DNA of 64,000 nucleotides. Source: Linnemannia elongata (taxonomy: Eukaryota > Mortierellomycota > Mortierellomycetes > Mortierellales > Mortierellaceae). The notes under the pieces are model-generated. The model was given only the letters and a program-made list of their open reading frames with translations, searched no databases and had not been told where the DNA came from. Shown piece after piece: positions 34,370 to 45,981 of this stretch (the first letter of the stretch is position 1; each line of letters starts with the position of its first letter). The translations under genes were made by a program, and so were the position numbers. Location of the stretch: the NCBI GenBank assembly GCA_036320915.1, contig JAXBDG010000013.1, positions 496,001 to 560,000 of the forward strand, read 5' to 3'.

Positions 34370-35552
34370 ACTGAGTGAAAAGGGTTTTCTGTGCAGAGGG
34401 AAATGTTCAATTGCTCTTTATCGCTGCCGTCAATTATTTGGCAGCTCCAACTTGCCACAACAGAGTGCTCCAGGGTGTGAATGGATGGATATTATCGATA
34501 GGAAAGATGGATCGAGCAGGCTACGGAGAACAAGATGGCTAGAACTCGCTACGAAGGGAAGGAGGAGGAAAGGAAAAGAAGGAAAGAAGGAAGTGACCCT
34601 TGGGGGTAGGCAGGACAAGGACAAAGGAAAAACGTTCGTATGCTATGGTGTATCAGCTCCTTTTGCACAAGGAAGGAAAAGAATGAATAGAAGGGAGAGA
34701 AAAGCAGAGAGTAGGGAGTGATGAGGGAAGGGGGGGTCGAGTGAACGAAGGAAAGGAAAGGAAAGGAGAAATGTCAAAGATGGTGGCAAAAGAAAGAAAA
34801 AAAATACGCAAAATTTGGGATCGAGAAACGACAGCGTGATGAGGTCTTGTTGAGCGAAAGGAGCGAGCGGGATCTAGAGAAGAATGAATGAAGGTGCAAA
34901 GGGAAAAGAAGGACAGGGGAAAGGGGAAGTGGGAAGTGGGAAAGAATGACAAAGAAACAAGAAGGGAGAAAGAGGTAGAAGGGGAAGGGGAAGTGAACAA
35001 GTAAGCAAGCAGACACAAACAAACACAAAAAAGACAACAACAACAACAACAACAACAATAAAAAAACACCCGACACACGCAGTCTGTAGTGGTACCTTCC
35101 TCTACTTTAGTCCACTTGATAGTAGTAAAGGGAGTGGGAGCAAACAGTGGTTGATGGTGAATGTCAAATGCAACAAGGGGCGAGCTGATCAGACTGACCC
35201 TGGTGTCCACAGTCTTCACACGGCAAAGCTATGTTTTTTTTTCTTTTTTATTTCTTGCGCCTCGTAAACTTGAGTCAAGAAAAGGAAGCCCGCACCCAAT
35301 GGCACGCTGAAAGGTCTGTCGTGCGAACAGTGTTGGTAGAAAATCAATGCCATCATTGTAATCTCGTTTTGTCCGCGTATCTTCATCCTGAACCATGGCA
35401 CTCATTTGTATACTTGCTTTTTACGACTTGAAGGACGTCTTTATTTGCGTCTGCCGCGATAAAAAAATATGTCTATTGCAAAAAAAAAAAACTTTGCTAC
35501 ACTGTCTCCATACATACATACATACATACATATATACAGTCGCATTCATTCT
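34370..35552. promoter_or_regulatory. Upstream region of the cyclin gene and 3' end of TIM50
   Basis: 1.2 kb. Much of 34540-35010 is purine on the plus strand, which is CT-rich in the cyclin sense, like the tract before kinesin. A CAA repeat lies at 35034-35056. CATA repeats at 35513-35535 lie in the presumed Tim50 3' UTR. No gene is supported. Confidence 0.65.
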
Positions 35553-37484
35553 TTAAGCGGAAGAGGCGGGTGCAGGAGAAGCCTCGGCCTCGGCCTCGGT
35601 AGCCTCTGGGTTAGTCAACGCTGCCAATGCTGCTGGATCAGGTCCACCCTAATGAATTGTTGAAAAAAAAAACACACAAAGAAAAAGTATTTAATATGGA
35701 TCGAAATAAATGTTCAGGTATCCACATTCGTCTATTGCTCAGCATAGCCTCTTGTTTCTCAATCCGCTATCGTCTTTCAAACGTTTCATCATTCTGTTCC
35801 TCTTCTCACATCATAATATACACTTAACACTGTCCATATCCGCAAAGAAAATGAAGTTTACCTTGGTAAGGATATCCCAGACGCTGACACGCATCTGCTT
35901 AATCTTCTCCTCCAACTCCTTCTGCTTCTTCAAGTTCTCAGCAGCCTCCTCCTCAACTGCCTTGTGTGTGCGCTTAAAGTGCTCCTGGAATTGTTGACGC
36001 TGAGCCTCGAAGATGGGCACAGGTGGCTGCTCAGCCTGCTGGCCGCCAACACGGAACATTCCAAATCCGCCCTTACCCTTCTTGCTCTTTTGCTCCTCCT
36101 CCCACTGAAGACGCATCTGTTCCTTAAGATCCTCCTCCCACTTGGCAAACTCGACGGGGATATTGGTGCCACGGAACTTGGCCAATGGTCCACGAACGTC
36201 CTCAACTTCCGTCAATGCAAGAGCTACAAAACATAGAATTGAATCGTTAGCATATTATAACTACAGATATCTTGGCACAGACCACATCAACAAAGTATAG
36301 GTATCATATAGATACGTACTCTCAAGGAAGGGAATCATGGCGACCAACTCAGTATCGTTGGGATCACCCATCCATGGCTTCATAGCGATTGAGTTCTCGG
36401 GTTGGAGAGAGTAGGCATCGGGATTTGAGTCCATGATGATAACCTTGGACAGGTCTCTGTTCAAATGCGACAAATCTTTGACGTGCTTTCCATCAATGTA
36501 GCGAGTACTCTCCTTGTACAAACGGTAAGGGGCATACTGGTAAGGATCCAACTTTTCCAAGATACGCATAGCGGTCTAAAAGAGGAGAAAAAATGGCGTT
36601 GGGTCAATAAGATTGTTCACAATCAAATATAACAATGGATCCATTGCATCGTGATCGGCTACAAGTAACGACAGTGGCGACTTACATCCGAGTTCTGAGT
36701 AGTAAAGATGACAATCTCATAATGCTGGAAGAGGTAGGCGAGGAAATATTCTGCTCCAGGACGCTTGGCGACTCTCCAGCCGTGATCCTTGTCCCAGGTC
36801 GAGTGGATAAGGGTATTGTCGAGGTTGATAACAAGGGTGTAGGGCTGCTGGTAGGGCGCGGGAAGAGGATCGGGCAAGAGTTTGTCCCAGATGGGGTTCG
36901 ACATGCTGTCGCGTGTTGAATGGTAACGCTCCTGTGCTCTGCGGATAAATCCTGCCAAAAAGTTCTCGTCGGCGTGCTTCTCTGCGTCCCTGACTCCCTC
37001 CTCATCCTCGTAGGGGCGTCCTAAAATGTCACAGAAAATCAAGTGTTGAAAGCTTGGTCAGCTCCTCCCATGCTGCTTGCGATTCGTTGAGCTCAGTCAT
37101 CGGTCTTTTTGTTTCCTCTGGTAGAATATCGCCAAGCCAGCATCAAGAGCAGACCAAAACCAATAATGCGACCGACAACATACCAACGTAGTAAGTGAAT
37201 CCGAGAGCTGTCGTTCCGAGAAGGCCATAGAGAACCTTGACAGCGTTGCTAGTAGGGGTCTTTCCTATCTTTGAGGGCTTGTTCTTTCCCTTGGGAGCAG
37301 TTGCCAGTGTAGGGGCGTGTCCAGTCTTTTGAGCGAGAGCCTCGGCAGCGATACCCCTTGATGCCTGATTGGCAGCTTCGTTGTTGGCGGGGGTGGCGAA
37401 TGTGCGGCGTGCTGCCCATGAGGGCGAGAGGCGGATGCGGGCAGCGGGGTAGAGTGCCCTCGAGAAGCGTGCAAGAGATGCCAT
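35553..37484 (-). CDS. TIM50: Mitochondrial import inner membrane translocase subunit Tim50
   Basis: Five exons: 37484-37184, 37020-36686, 36575-36320, 36223-35862 and 35648-35553, 449 residues. Tim50 is the presequence receptor of the TIM23 complex and passes preproteins from TOM to TIM23. The N-terminus is a basic, Arg/Ser/Ala-rich mitochondrial targeting sequence (residues about 1-30). One membrane helix at about 82-100 ([17 protein letters not shown]) is followed by the FCP1/HAD-like domain, [27 protein letters not shown] and IFTTQNSD. The HAD nucleophile position is degenerate (NLDNT instead of DLDxT, N166), as expected for a receptor rather than a phosphatase. The C-terminus has a coiled, Glu/Lys-rich tail. 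Length is near that of yeast Tim50. Confidence 0.93.
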
Positions 37485-37680
37485 GGTGGTTGTGTTATAG
37501 AAGTGGTAGGAGGAACGGAATGGAACGAACAACCGCCGGTCTGAAAAAGGGGAATTCTTGGGTCGGTGGCTTGCGCCGGTAAACACGATTGTTCTAGATA
37601 GCGCCACCAATTTTAGTTGGTTGTCAAATCACTTTTCTTTTATTCTATTTGATGAATCAATGCAGCAAATGGTATGGTTT

Positions 37681-40600
37681 TCATCCGGACACTATGAAAG
37701 AAAGACAGGTTTTTACTCTCGTTAGTGTCTAGAAAAGGACATATTACAGAGTTGGATACAACATCTTTATTTTTAAGCCAAGAACATGACTTACCAGAGC
37801 CGACAATCTCGTCCGCCTTTTGAAGGGCCTCGATCATCTTCTTGCACTCCTTGCGACGGTTTTGAGTAAACTCGCTCTCCTTCAGCAGCTCATCCAGGAC
37901 CTCGGTCTTGTACAACTCCTGGAGCAACTCGCGCTGGAGCTCTTCCTTGGCATTGTTGACAAGGTTAAGCATAATAGCCTTGGGGACAGTATCGATCACT
38001 GTACGCTTAACAATGTTAAAGTACGAGGAGATCAACAATTTGATAACCTCCGTCTCGATCTGCTCACGCTCCGACAAGTTGCCAGACGCCTTAAGGACCG
38101 ATGGTGGGGGCTCCATGACACCAGGGCGCTTCTTTTTGCCCGAGAAAAAGCTTCCAAAGAAGCCATTGTTCGTGGGCTCGGGCTCAAGGCTAGGAGGGAG
38201 GTTGGCCAAAGCAGAGTTACGGTTCTTGGGGTCGATAGGTTGTGGGTTCTTGGCTTGATTGATGCGATCGTTGATGACAGCCATGGCCTTGTGTCCATTC
38301 AAAAAGTCGGGATGTCCGGTGTTGATGTAGCAGGACTCCATGGAAATCAAGTCCTGAACAAGCTTGTTGGTAGGGCTCAGCTGCTTGCGGAAAAAGTTGA
38401 TGACGACCTGGTAGAAACGATCCTTCAATTGAGGGAAACGCTTGAAGAGCTGCTTGGATAAGAGCTGGGTCAAGATGCGGACCAGCTCGTCAAAGACCAT
38501 GTTAACGCAGCGTAAACTGGGGTCTTCCAGGCGCTTGATCTGCTGCTTGATAATGACTTCGAATGCCGTGGTGCCGACAAAGAGAGCAGGCGAGGAACCA
38601 GAGGAGTTGTAGAGAATGGTACGAATGTCGACGTCCTTGACCTGATCAAACGGGTCCAGCGACTTGACTCCGTTGGAATAGAGCTCATGGAAGACAAAGC
38701 TGATACGGGCACCTCCAGACAGCTCAAAAGACGACAAATCAGTCGAATTACCGTCGATGATGGTGCGGAACTCTGTGCAGAACTCGGTGATAATGTTGAG
38801 GACAATGTTGGCCTGTCCTGCGCCTTCAGCCATGCCATCTCCGAGTGTTGCCAATTCAGCGATGTACTTGGCAAGAGCAGCCTGGATCTTTGCCTTGATC
38901 TCGGGAAGAGTGTTACGAATGTGGTGCATCAAAATCTAATTTGGTCATTGTCGTAGGGAAGAACATCGTCGACTTAATGGGCAATGCACGTAATATGTAG
39001 ATTTCACAAATAATCATTCCTGTGCAGTCCTGTGCGTCATTGAGATAGATGTCATACCATGTTCAGCTTTCTGGCCAAGTAAGGGGTTCCGCAGTATTGG
39101 GCCTTGCTCTTGTAAGCGGCATGGTTCTCGAAGAAGGCGCGCTCTCCCTCCAAGGACTTGTTGATGGACTTCTTGGTATCAATATCACGCTGTCCACGGT
39201 TGACGACGGGAACGTAGCCGAGACGAAGGGGAATGACACGACCGGCCAAAATATCGACAACGTCCGTGCCAGCGTCCCTAGAAAAAGTGAATGACACGAG
39301 ACAATGGCCCAGGCGTTAGAAGATTTGCACCTCGCATGCATGCGGTTCAATCATACACAAACAAGAGTAAAATGTGAGCACACGCCCCCTCCCAACGCCG
39401 TATTGTTCTATGTTCTTACATAAGATCGACCTTGGTCAAGACTCCGATAGTTCTGGCACCCTCAGGGTCGACATCACGGGCAAGACGAAGACCGTCTGAG
39501 TTGGCGAGATCGACATTGGCGGCAGTGACTGCCAAAATGATGGAGTTGGGCTTGGTGATGTACTTGATGATCATATCCCTGATCTGCTTTTCAATATCCT
39601 TGGGCTGGTCTCCAACGGGCAACTAATGGCAGTGAATAGTGAAGCAGGCATGGGTGTCAGTTCATTGATCAAGACGAATCCTGAGATGATAAAATGCACA
39701 GACTTGTCCCGCAGTTGTTGTGCAGTACCTTGGTCAAACCGGGCAAATCGACAAGGGTCAACGTCAAGACATGAGGGGAGTAAATGCGGAGGTTGATAGG
39801 AAGAGGCGAGATTCCTACCGACAGCCAACAGAAAGACAACACAATACAAGATTACGATGAGATCTGACGTTTTTTTTGTCGGGTGATTGAAATCACAAGT
39901 GCGGGAGTCCAACTGGAGCAAAATCTCTCCAGGCGGGATGAGATGAGTGCATACCTGCGTTCTTTCCAGTCTTGGCTTCAGTGTCGCGAACAATCTCCTC
40001 ACGAATCAGGTTGAAGTCGGTGTACTTGACGCCGGGCTGGTGCAAGAATTCACCCCACTCCTCAGGCTCCTTCTTGTCGTTCTCGTCGCCCTTCTTGGCA
40101 TCTAGTAGGTAATCAAATAAGTCCAAAAGAAGGAGAGACAAAAGAAATGACATTATGTTAGCGTGAGCACAAACTGAAAAAAGGTTGAATAGACAGGCTG
40201 CGGTAAAATAGAAAAATCGTCCTTGTGGTTTGTCCCGTTCATGACAACAAAAGAAAGAAAAGAAAAGATAGAAATATAGTAGCAGCACATGGAAGTAGAA
40301 AAACAAACAAATCATCATCATCAACAACGGCCCAAAAATGATAAGGGGGAGGTTGTTGATAGCACGCGGATGTCCAAGCCCATGGATGAACACACACATT
40401 CAGTCCATTTCCATGGATATCTACCCCTGTTTTCCCCTTTATCGTCGTTTCCTTATCACCAGTCCAATGAATTCCTTCTCATGCGTTCCATTTCCTTATT
40501 GCAGAGTTTTTTTTGTTCTCCAGATATTTGTTGACAAGGGCGTATGCGAATTATGAATCAATGGAGTTGTAAGGGAGACTGGTCGTTGACTTGCCTTTGT

Positions 40601-41008
40601 CGCCATCGTCAGAGGTGGATGTTGCAGCAGGACGGTTGATCAATTGGAGGACCTAAGTGATGACAGAAAGGTGAAAAGAAGACGATGTCAGGGCCGTGCA
40701 TCCTTCATCTGCAACTGTGTTTTATCCATCGCACATCCATTTATTTGCCACCACTTTTTTTATGCCTTTTTGCTTTCCAGTCAATAGAGCTGTCAAGGAG
40801 GGGGAGACGTTACCAATGGTCGACGAGTCACGATACCGGCACCGCGGGGTAGAAAGTCGCGTCCGACAATATTTTCGAGGACAGAGCTCTTGCCAGAGGA
40901 TTGAGAGCCGATGACGACGATTTGGGGGAGGTCGACGGGGTTGTGGACACCAACGGTTGAGAAGGCGTCCTGGAGCCTGTTGATGGTCCTGATGAGGGTT
41001 GCGTCCAT
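37681..41008 (-). CDS. VPS1: Dynamin-like GTPase Vps1
   Basis: Eight exons: 41008-40814, 40652-40595, 40101-39955, 39814-39729, 39622-39420, 39277-39058, 38935-37795 and 37691-37681, 686 residues. Vps1 is a membrane-fission GTPase of the late Golgi, endosome and peroxisome. G1 is GSQSSGKS (34-41), G3 DLPG in [12 protein letters not shown]4 TKVDL. LPRG, RRPLVLQLINR and [11 protein letters not shown] follow the Vps1 pattern, and the mitochondrial Dnm1 is less similar. The stalk and GED ([22 protein letters not shown]) complete it; there is no PH or Pro-rich domain. The intron after exon 2 begins GC, not GT. The last exon codes only the final three residues and the stop. The gene is divergent from the GT49 gene. 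Confidence 0.94.
40102..40594 (-). other. GC-AG intron in VPS1
   Basis: The sense donor is AAAG/GCAAGT and the acceptor is CTAG before ATGCCAAG. No GT donor nearby keeps the frame between GDK and DAKKGDEND. The intron is 493 nt, long for this gene. Confidence 0.8.
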
Positions 41009-41686
41009 GGTTGTGTGAGGAAAGGACTAGAACAGGGTTAGGTAGCGAAGAAAGAAAAGGCCAAGTCTGAGGTTGTACTCTTATTGGCTTGGCGGGCGTG
41101 AGGGAAGTGAGTGATGAGAAGTTGAGGCGGGGTTATTTTTTTTTTTTTGTGTGCTGAGCGGGACCTGTTGCCTCTTGTGCTCTTTGGTCGTCTTGTGGTG
41201 GTGGTGGTGGTGGTGGTGGTGAGGGAGGGAGAGGGAGAAAAGGATGAAGAAAGAGAAAGAAGAAAGCAGGGTGACCAAAAGGGCAAAAGTACAAAAAATG
41301 TGACAAAAAGGAACAGCCGCCTTTTGTTCCTTTTTTTCTTTTCTTTTTTCTTTTGTGTGGAAAAAATGCTCTCATTGGCAACTCTCCCTCCACGATCAAC
41401 TCTACAAAAGGCAGGAACAAGCTTTGATCGCAAGTCCTGCAGGGCACACCTGCAAATCACGTGGATCATCGCCTCTCATTGGCCAATTGCGTGAACCCTT
41501 TTTCCATGCATTTTTTTCTTTTTTTCTTTTGTTCTTCCAAGGGGAAAAGCTTGTCCTTCATTTCTCTCCACTCATCGCTACTCGTCATCATCTTTTGTCC
41601 TTCCCCTCACTTTCCCTTTTACCCTCACGACTCCTCCCCCTCCGCATCGTCCCCCCCTGCCATCCACCCTCTGAGGAGAGATAGGA
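41009..41686. promoter_or_regulatory. Divergent promoter of VPS1 (-) and the GT49 gene (+)
   Basis: 678 bp. A GTG-repeat run at 41188-41220, GA-rich DNA in the Vps1-proximal part and CT-rich DNA at 41570-41680 next to the GT49 start. A CCAAT-like ATTGG occurs at 41476-41482 and again near 41372. No gene is supported. Confidence 0.6.
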
Positions 41687-43518
41687 ATGCTCTCAATGGA
41701 CTGGACTCCCTACAGACGCCTTAGCCTCCAGCTCCGTGTCCGACTTCGTCGCTTCCGCCTTCACTTTCGCAGAAACGCTCGCAGGAACACAGTCCTCCTC
41801 CTGATCGCAACCTACATCTTGTTCCATCTCATCGCCCGCGCAGGACGTCTCCACAACTCGGTTGACAAACGATGGCAGCACCTTCAGGAGTTTGTGAAAC
41901 CAGGTATCCTTGGTGCACCACCCGATGTGGAACTCAACACTAAGGATTCTGTCCGCGTCCAACTCTGTGACACCGAGGATCGCCTCTGCTCCTTCTGGAC
42001 GTCAGGTCAGGTCTGGAAATCGCTGGAGCTTAATAGGGACGAGGCTTGGTTGAGCCCTGGGTGGATCAAGGTCCCCATTGGAGTCCAGGCTACCCTGATG
42101 ATGGAGAACGGTCAACAGCAGATCCTCCGGTATGGTCGCCACAAGTGTGACGGCGCCTCGCTCAACTGTGAGGGTATCAACAGCATGGTCGTTGAAGGTA
42201 AAAATGCATTCTTTGTGCACCAGAGGCGTCCCATGCGCCTTTTTTTTATAGAACTAATGGATTGATCTGTACATTCAGGGCCAAACTAATGCGGAGATAT
42301 GACCATTGACACCTTATCATCTTATTATACCACCCAATTAGCTAGTATCCTGTCGGCGATTGATGCTATTTCAATAGCATGCAAGGGCGAAGAGTGGATG
42401 AAAGAGCCAGCCATTATGCACACCATCTACGCCAAGAAAGCCTTCTCCAAGAAAGATGTCACCATGATTGCTCAGTTCTCGATCAGTCGACTGGATCGAT
42501 TCGAACGCGCCAAGGCTGTCTGGCGTGGACCTAGCTCAGTCGTCATGTAAGTTTCAAATCACAATCATGTTGGACCCTGACATGGATGACAAAAAAATAC
42601 AACAGCCCAGGGCACTGACCATTTTGTGCTCTCTTTCTCCCTCTCTTATTAAATATCTTCTGCACCGTTTCCGTCGCACACAGTTTCCTGGCAACGTACA
42701 CGGACATTGTGGAATTGAAAAAGTACTTTGATCGACCGGGCAAACTAGCGCTGTACAACTCGATTACGATCACCCTCGTCAAACCCAACTACTCCCTCGG
42801 CACCCACTCACGATACCCCATCAACCACCTCCGTAACATCGGCATCCAGGCCACTATGACCGACTATATCTATGTGATTGACGCAGATTTTGTGCCCACC
42901 TCGAAACTGTACGACTTTGCGAGCACGCAGCTGATCTCGCTCCTGGAAAAGGCCACGCACCCAACCGCCTACGTGGTTCCTTGTCTCGCAATCAAGGAAG
43001 AATACAGGGGCAAATTTCCAGACACAATCAAGGAGCTTCAACCGCTTATGAAGTCTGGAATCGCATACATTACCGATCCGCGGTCAGGACATGGGCCGAC
43101 CTACACACAGCTCTTTATGAATTCGCCCGTCTTCAAGAATCCACCTGCGTATGAGGTCTGCTACGAGTCTCAATGGGAGCCCTACTACATCGTCAACCGG
43201 AACTACCCTCATCCGTACTACGACGAGCGGTTCAAGAATCAAGGAGGTGACAAACAGAGTCATGCCCTGATGCTGAACGCATTAGGATACCGTTTCTTGG
43301 TGCTGCGAGAACACTTCATGTATCATATGGACCATGCGACTCTCAAATGGACGGGAGATGGGTTGGAACAAGGCAAGCAGAAGGATTTCACCTACTTTGA
43401 AAACTACTCGCCCGAAATGCAAAGGATTTTTGGTGCCAACTATCGCTGGCCTCGAGGATGTACCCGCCCTCTCGTTCAATCTTTTAAGCGGGATCTCCAA
43501 GGCATCGGGACCATGTAA
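41687..43518 (+). CDS. LARGE-like glycosyltransferase, GT49 family
   Basis: Exons 41687-42197, 42378-42546 and 42684-43518 give 504 residues. It is a type II Golgi enzyme: a short Arg-rich cytosolic end, one membrane anchor (residues about 35-50, TVLLLIATYILFHLIA) and a luminal catalytic domain. The domain includes VTMIAQFSISRLDRFERA, RYPINHLRNIGI, and the metal-binding DAD (D293-D295) in YVIDADFVPT. The late segments NQGGDKQSHALMLNALGYRFLVL and FMYHMDHA fit GT49, the family of the beta-glucuronosyl/xylosyl enzymes that modify animal dystroglycan. The fungal acceptor is unknown, so no substrate is assigned. The exon 2 start (42378) was chosen by phase and lack of stops and is the least certain boundary. 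It is divergent from VPS1. Confidence 0.85.
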
Positions 43519-43732
43519 CCATACTTCTTATCTTAATATTTTGTTCCCCTTCGTTTTTGTATTTCGAATTCAACGCAATTACCCAGCATTGACTTTTCTT
43601 TCATAGACTGAGTTCTATTCTTTTCAACATGTACAATATCCTTTATAAATACTTATTCTTTCTCAATTCTGATCTTGTTTTTTTTCTTCTTTTGGTGTTC
43701 TTCGGTGACAATGGTGGTGGGATATTTGGTAT

Positions 43733-45340
43733 CTAAAGGACTGCCAAGATGACAATGCCAGCAACGATAGCGACGATCAGCAAAATATAGCACGACTTGC
43801 TTTGTGCATTCTTCTGGTGCACTGCTGCTACTGTCAGTTCCTCAGCCGCTGCGTGTGTGCTCATGCTAATTGATGTGACATTCGACTCAATCGAATCTAT
43901 TGGCATTGGTAAAGGAAGGAGTAAAAAATGGGTGAGAAGATGTCAAGAGTAGAAAATCATACATAACAATGCGCATAAGACAATAGCTTGGCCGCACGTA
44001 CCAAGCATGCTGCCTTGCTCATGCACCATTGTGCCGAGATCGCGAAAGATCTCGTTGAGCTCGGTGATACCCTGCTCAATCTCCCGGATCTCATCTTCGC
44101 GCTGTGTGATCATCGACTCGTTGTATTCCAGCTCATTGTCGACGACTAGCAACTGCATGCGCCTCTGGTTGTCGTTGATCAAAGGCTGATCGTCGATATC
44201 CACTCCCTCATCGTCGCTAAGGAACATCGAGGAAAAATACAGTGGTCAATTGATGAAGAAGCAAAGGTATGAGTAAAAAAATACATTCTAATCAAATGAC
44301 CCCTTTGAACTTACGAGTAGTCGCCCTTGGCGGCAATTTGACGAGCCTTGAGGACAAACTCACGCTGTTTCTCGGCAGATACCCTCTGGACCTTCTGGAA
44401 ATCAACCAACACCTTTTGGAAGTCCTTGGATACCTTTTGGTGCTCTAATTTTTTCTATATCATGACAAGCATATTTTTTTCCCGTCAGTACAAAAGGTGG
44501 TGATGCTTAGGTGAGCAGAGTGAATGGAAAAAGAAAGGAAAAGAAAGGTTCCCTTGTTGTTTGTGTTTGTAGGCTGATAACAGCAAAATATTTTTTGGAT
44601 ATTTTTCTTGTTGTTTTGGTTTACTTACTCCAGAGGCATCGAATTGAGTCAATTCTTTGATGCTTTGACTGGTCTCGCGGACCTGAACGCGGGTCTGCTC
44701 GGTCAAATCCTGCCTGAGGAATGTAAACAAAATGGACCAGTGCCTGTGTCAGTTGCAAGAGAATAAAGCCACCTTTGACACCTCAAAATCCATTGTTTTG
44801 GAATGAAAAAAGAAAAGGGAGGAGGGAGGAGGGAGTCAACTCCTTACAGCTTAGTGCGGATGTCCTGTGTGTCCTTGAGGGTGCCGAGGTAGCCAACCAG
44901 ACGCTGTATTGAGGAAACGTTGGAGGAGATACGGAAGACTTGCTGAGAGATTTGTTGGATCTTGGCCTGGTAGGCATGTTGATTGACTACAAGTTATTCA
45001 GTGGGGTTGGAGAAAGAGGAGTGTTCAGGAAGAGCATCAATCGGAGTAGAGAGACAGTCAGGGGTTGTTGGTATGGAGAAAGTGAAAGGAAGGACAAGGG
45101 TCGACAAGACAAAGAGGAGTACGAGAGATGAGTCAAGGAGAAGGAATGGATGAAGATAGGTGGGAGCAGTAGCGTACCGTCGCCGAGGTTAGCAGGGGTG
45201 CCTCTTCCCCAGTTATTTCCGTTATGACCGTTGCCATGACCGTTTCCGTTGCCATTGCCGTTGCCACCAAGGGGACTGGGACCTGGTGCCTGTCTCCTGA
45301 TTCCGCCGCCCTCCCCACGTTCCAAGTCAGCAAAGGACAT
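43733..45340 (-). CDS. PEP12: Qa-SNARE, Pep12/syntaxin-7-like endosomal t-SNARE
   Basis: Six exons: 45340-45178, 44986-44848, 44713-44629, 44454-44315, 44216-44002 and 43896-43733, 301 residues. The start MSFADLERGEGGGIRRQ is followed by a Gly/Asn/His-rich linker. The Habc bundle spans about residues 60-180 (QISQQVFRISSNVSSIQRLVGYLGT, in part). The SNARE helix spans about 215-275, with the zero-layer Gln in VHEQGSMLDSIE. The last 19 residues (CYILLIVAIVAGIVILAVL) are the tail anchor, which ends the protein with no luminal domain. Pep12-type SNAREs drive fusion at late endosomes/prevacuoles. The vacuolar paralogue Vam3 cannot be excluded. It is a plausible client of Sgt2 (29170-31122), which targets tail-anchored proteins. 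Its start faces that of VPS54. Confidence 0.88.
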
Positions 45341-45534
45341 TCTCGTTGCTGTTGTCTGTGTGTGTCGTTAAAGAGAGTAGTTGTTGTTACTTCTTGGGTA
45401 TGTGTTTATTTGTCGTGGATGTATGTCCTGCTTGCTTGAGACCAGTGGTAAGATGAGTGGGAGTGGCGGAAGTGGTGTGAATAAAAAAGGTCAAGAAACG
45501 TCCAAAGGAAAAGAAGTTCAAGAAAGAAAGAAAG

Positions 45535-45565
<31 letters not shown>

Positions 45566-45981
45566 AAAGAGAGCAAGCGACCCTTGTCACCCAGCAGTGA
45601 AGTCGAGTCAAGGGTCAAGGGTTGTGTCCTTTCTGACCTCTGTGGGCCAACGTCACTTTGAGAGCTGCAACTTCTATTCGCCCCAACCACGACAGTTGGT
45701 GTCTGCCGTTTATTCTTTTGCATACTTTCCCTTCCCTCCCTTCTTTTTTCATTCATTCCTTTTCTGTTGACACCATCTGCATCACATCTTTTCCTTTTTT
45801 TTTCACTCACTCTCACTCTCACACTCACTCTCTCTCTCTCTCGAACCCCCCCGCAGGAAAAACAGAAGGACGCGCGAACCTAGCAACCAAGGGACTACAA
45901 CGAGAACAACTTCACTTTCTCGTCCCCTCCCTAGTCGACACGTTCTCCTCCATCTACGCTCAGGACTCGGCCCATCTACGC
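45341..45981. promoter_or_regulatory. Divergent promoter of the Qa-SNARE (-) and VPS54 (+)
   Basis: 641 bp. A29 run at 45535-45563 and a long CT-rich tract on plus (45720-45850, ending in CT dinucleotides) ahead of VPS54. The intervening stop-free frame upstream of 45982 lacks an ATG and is not counted as coding. Confidence 0.65.
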
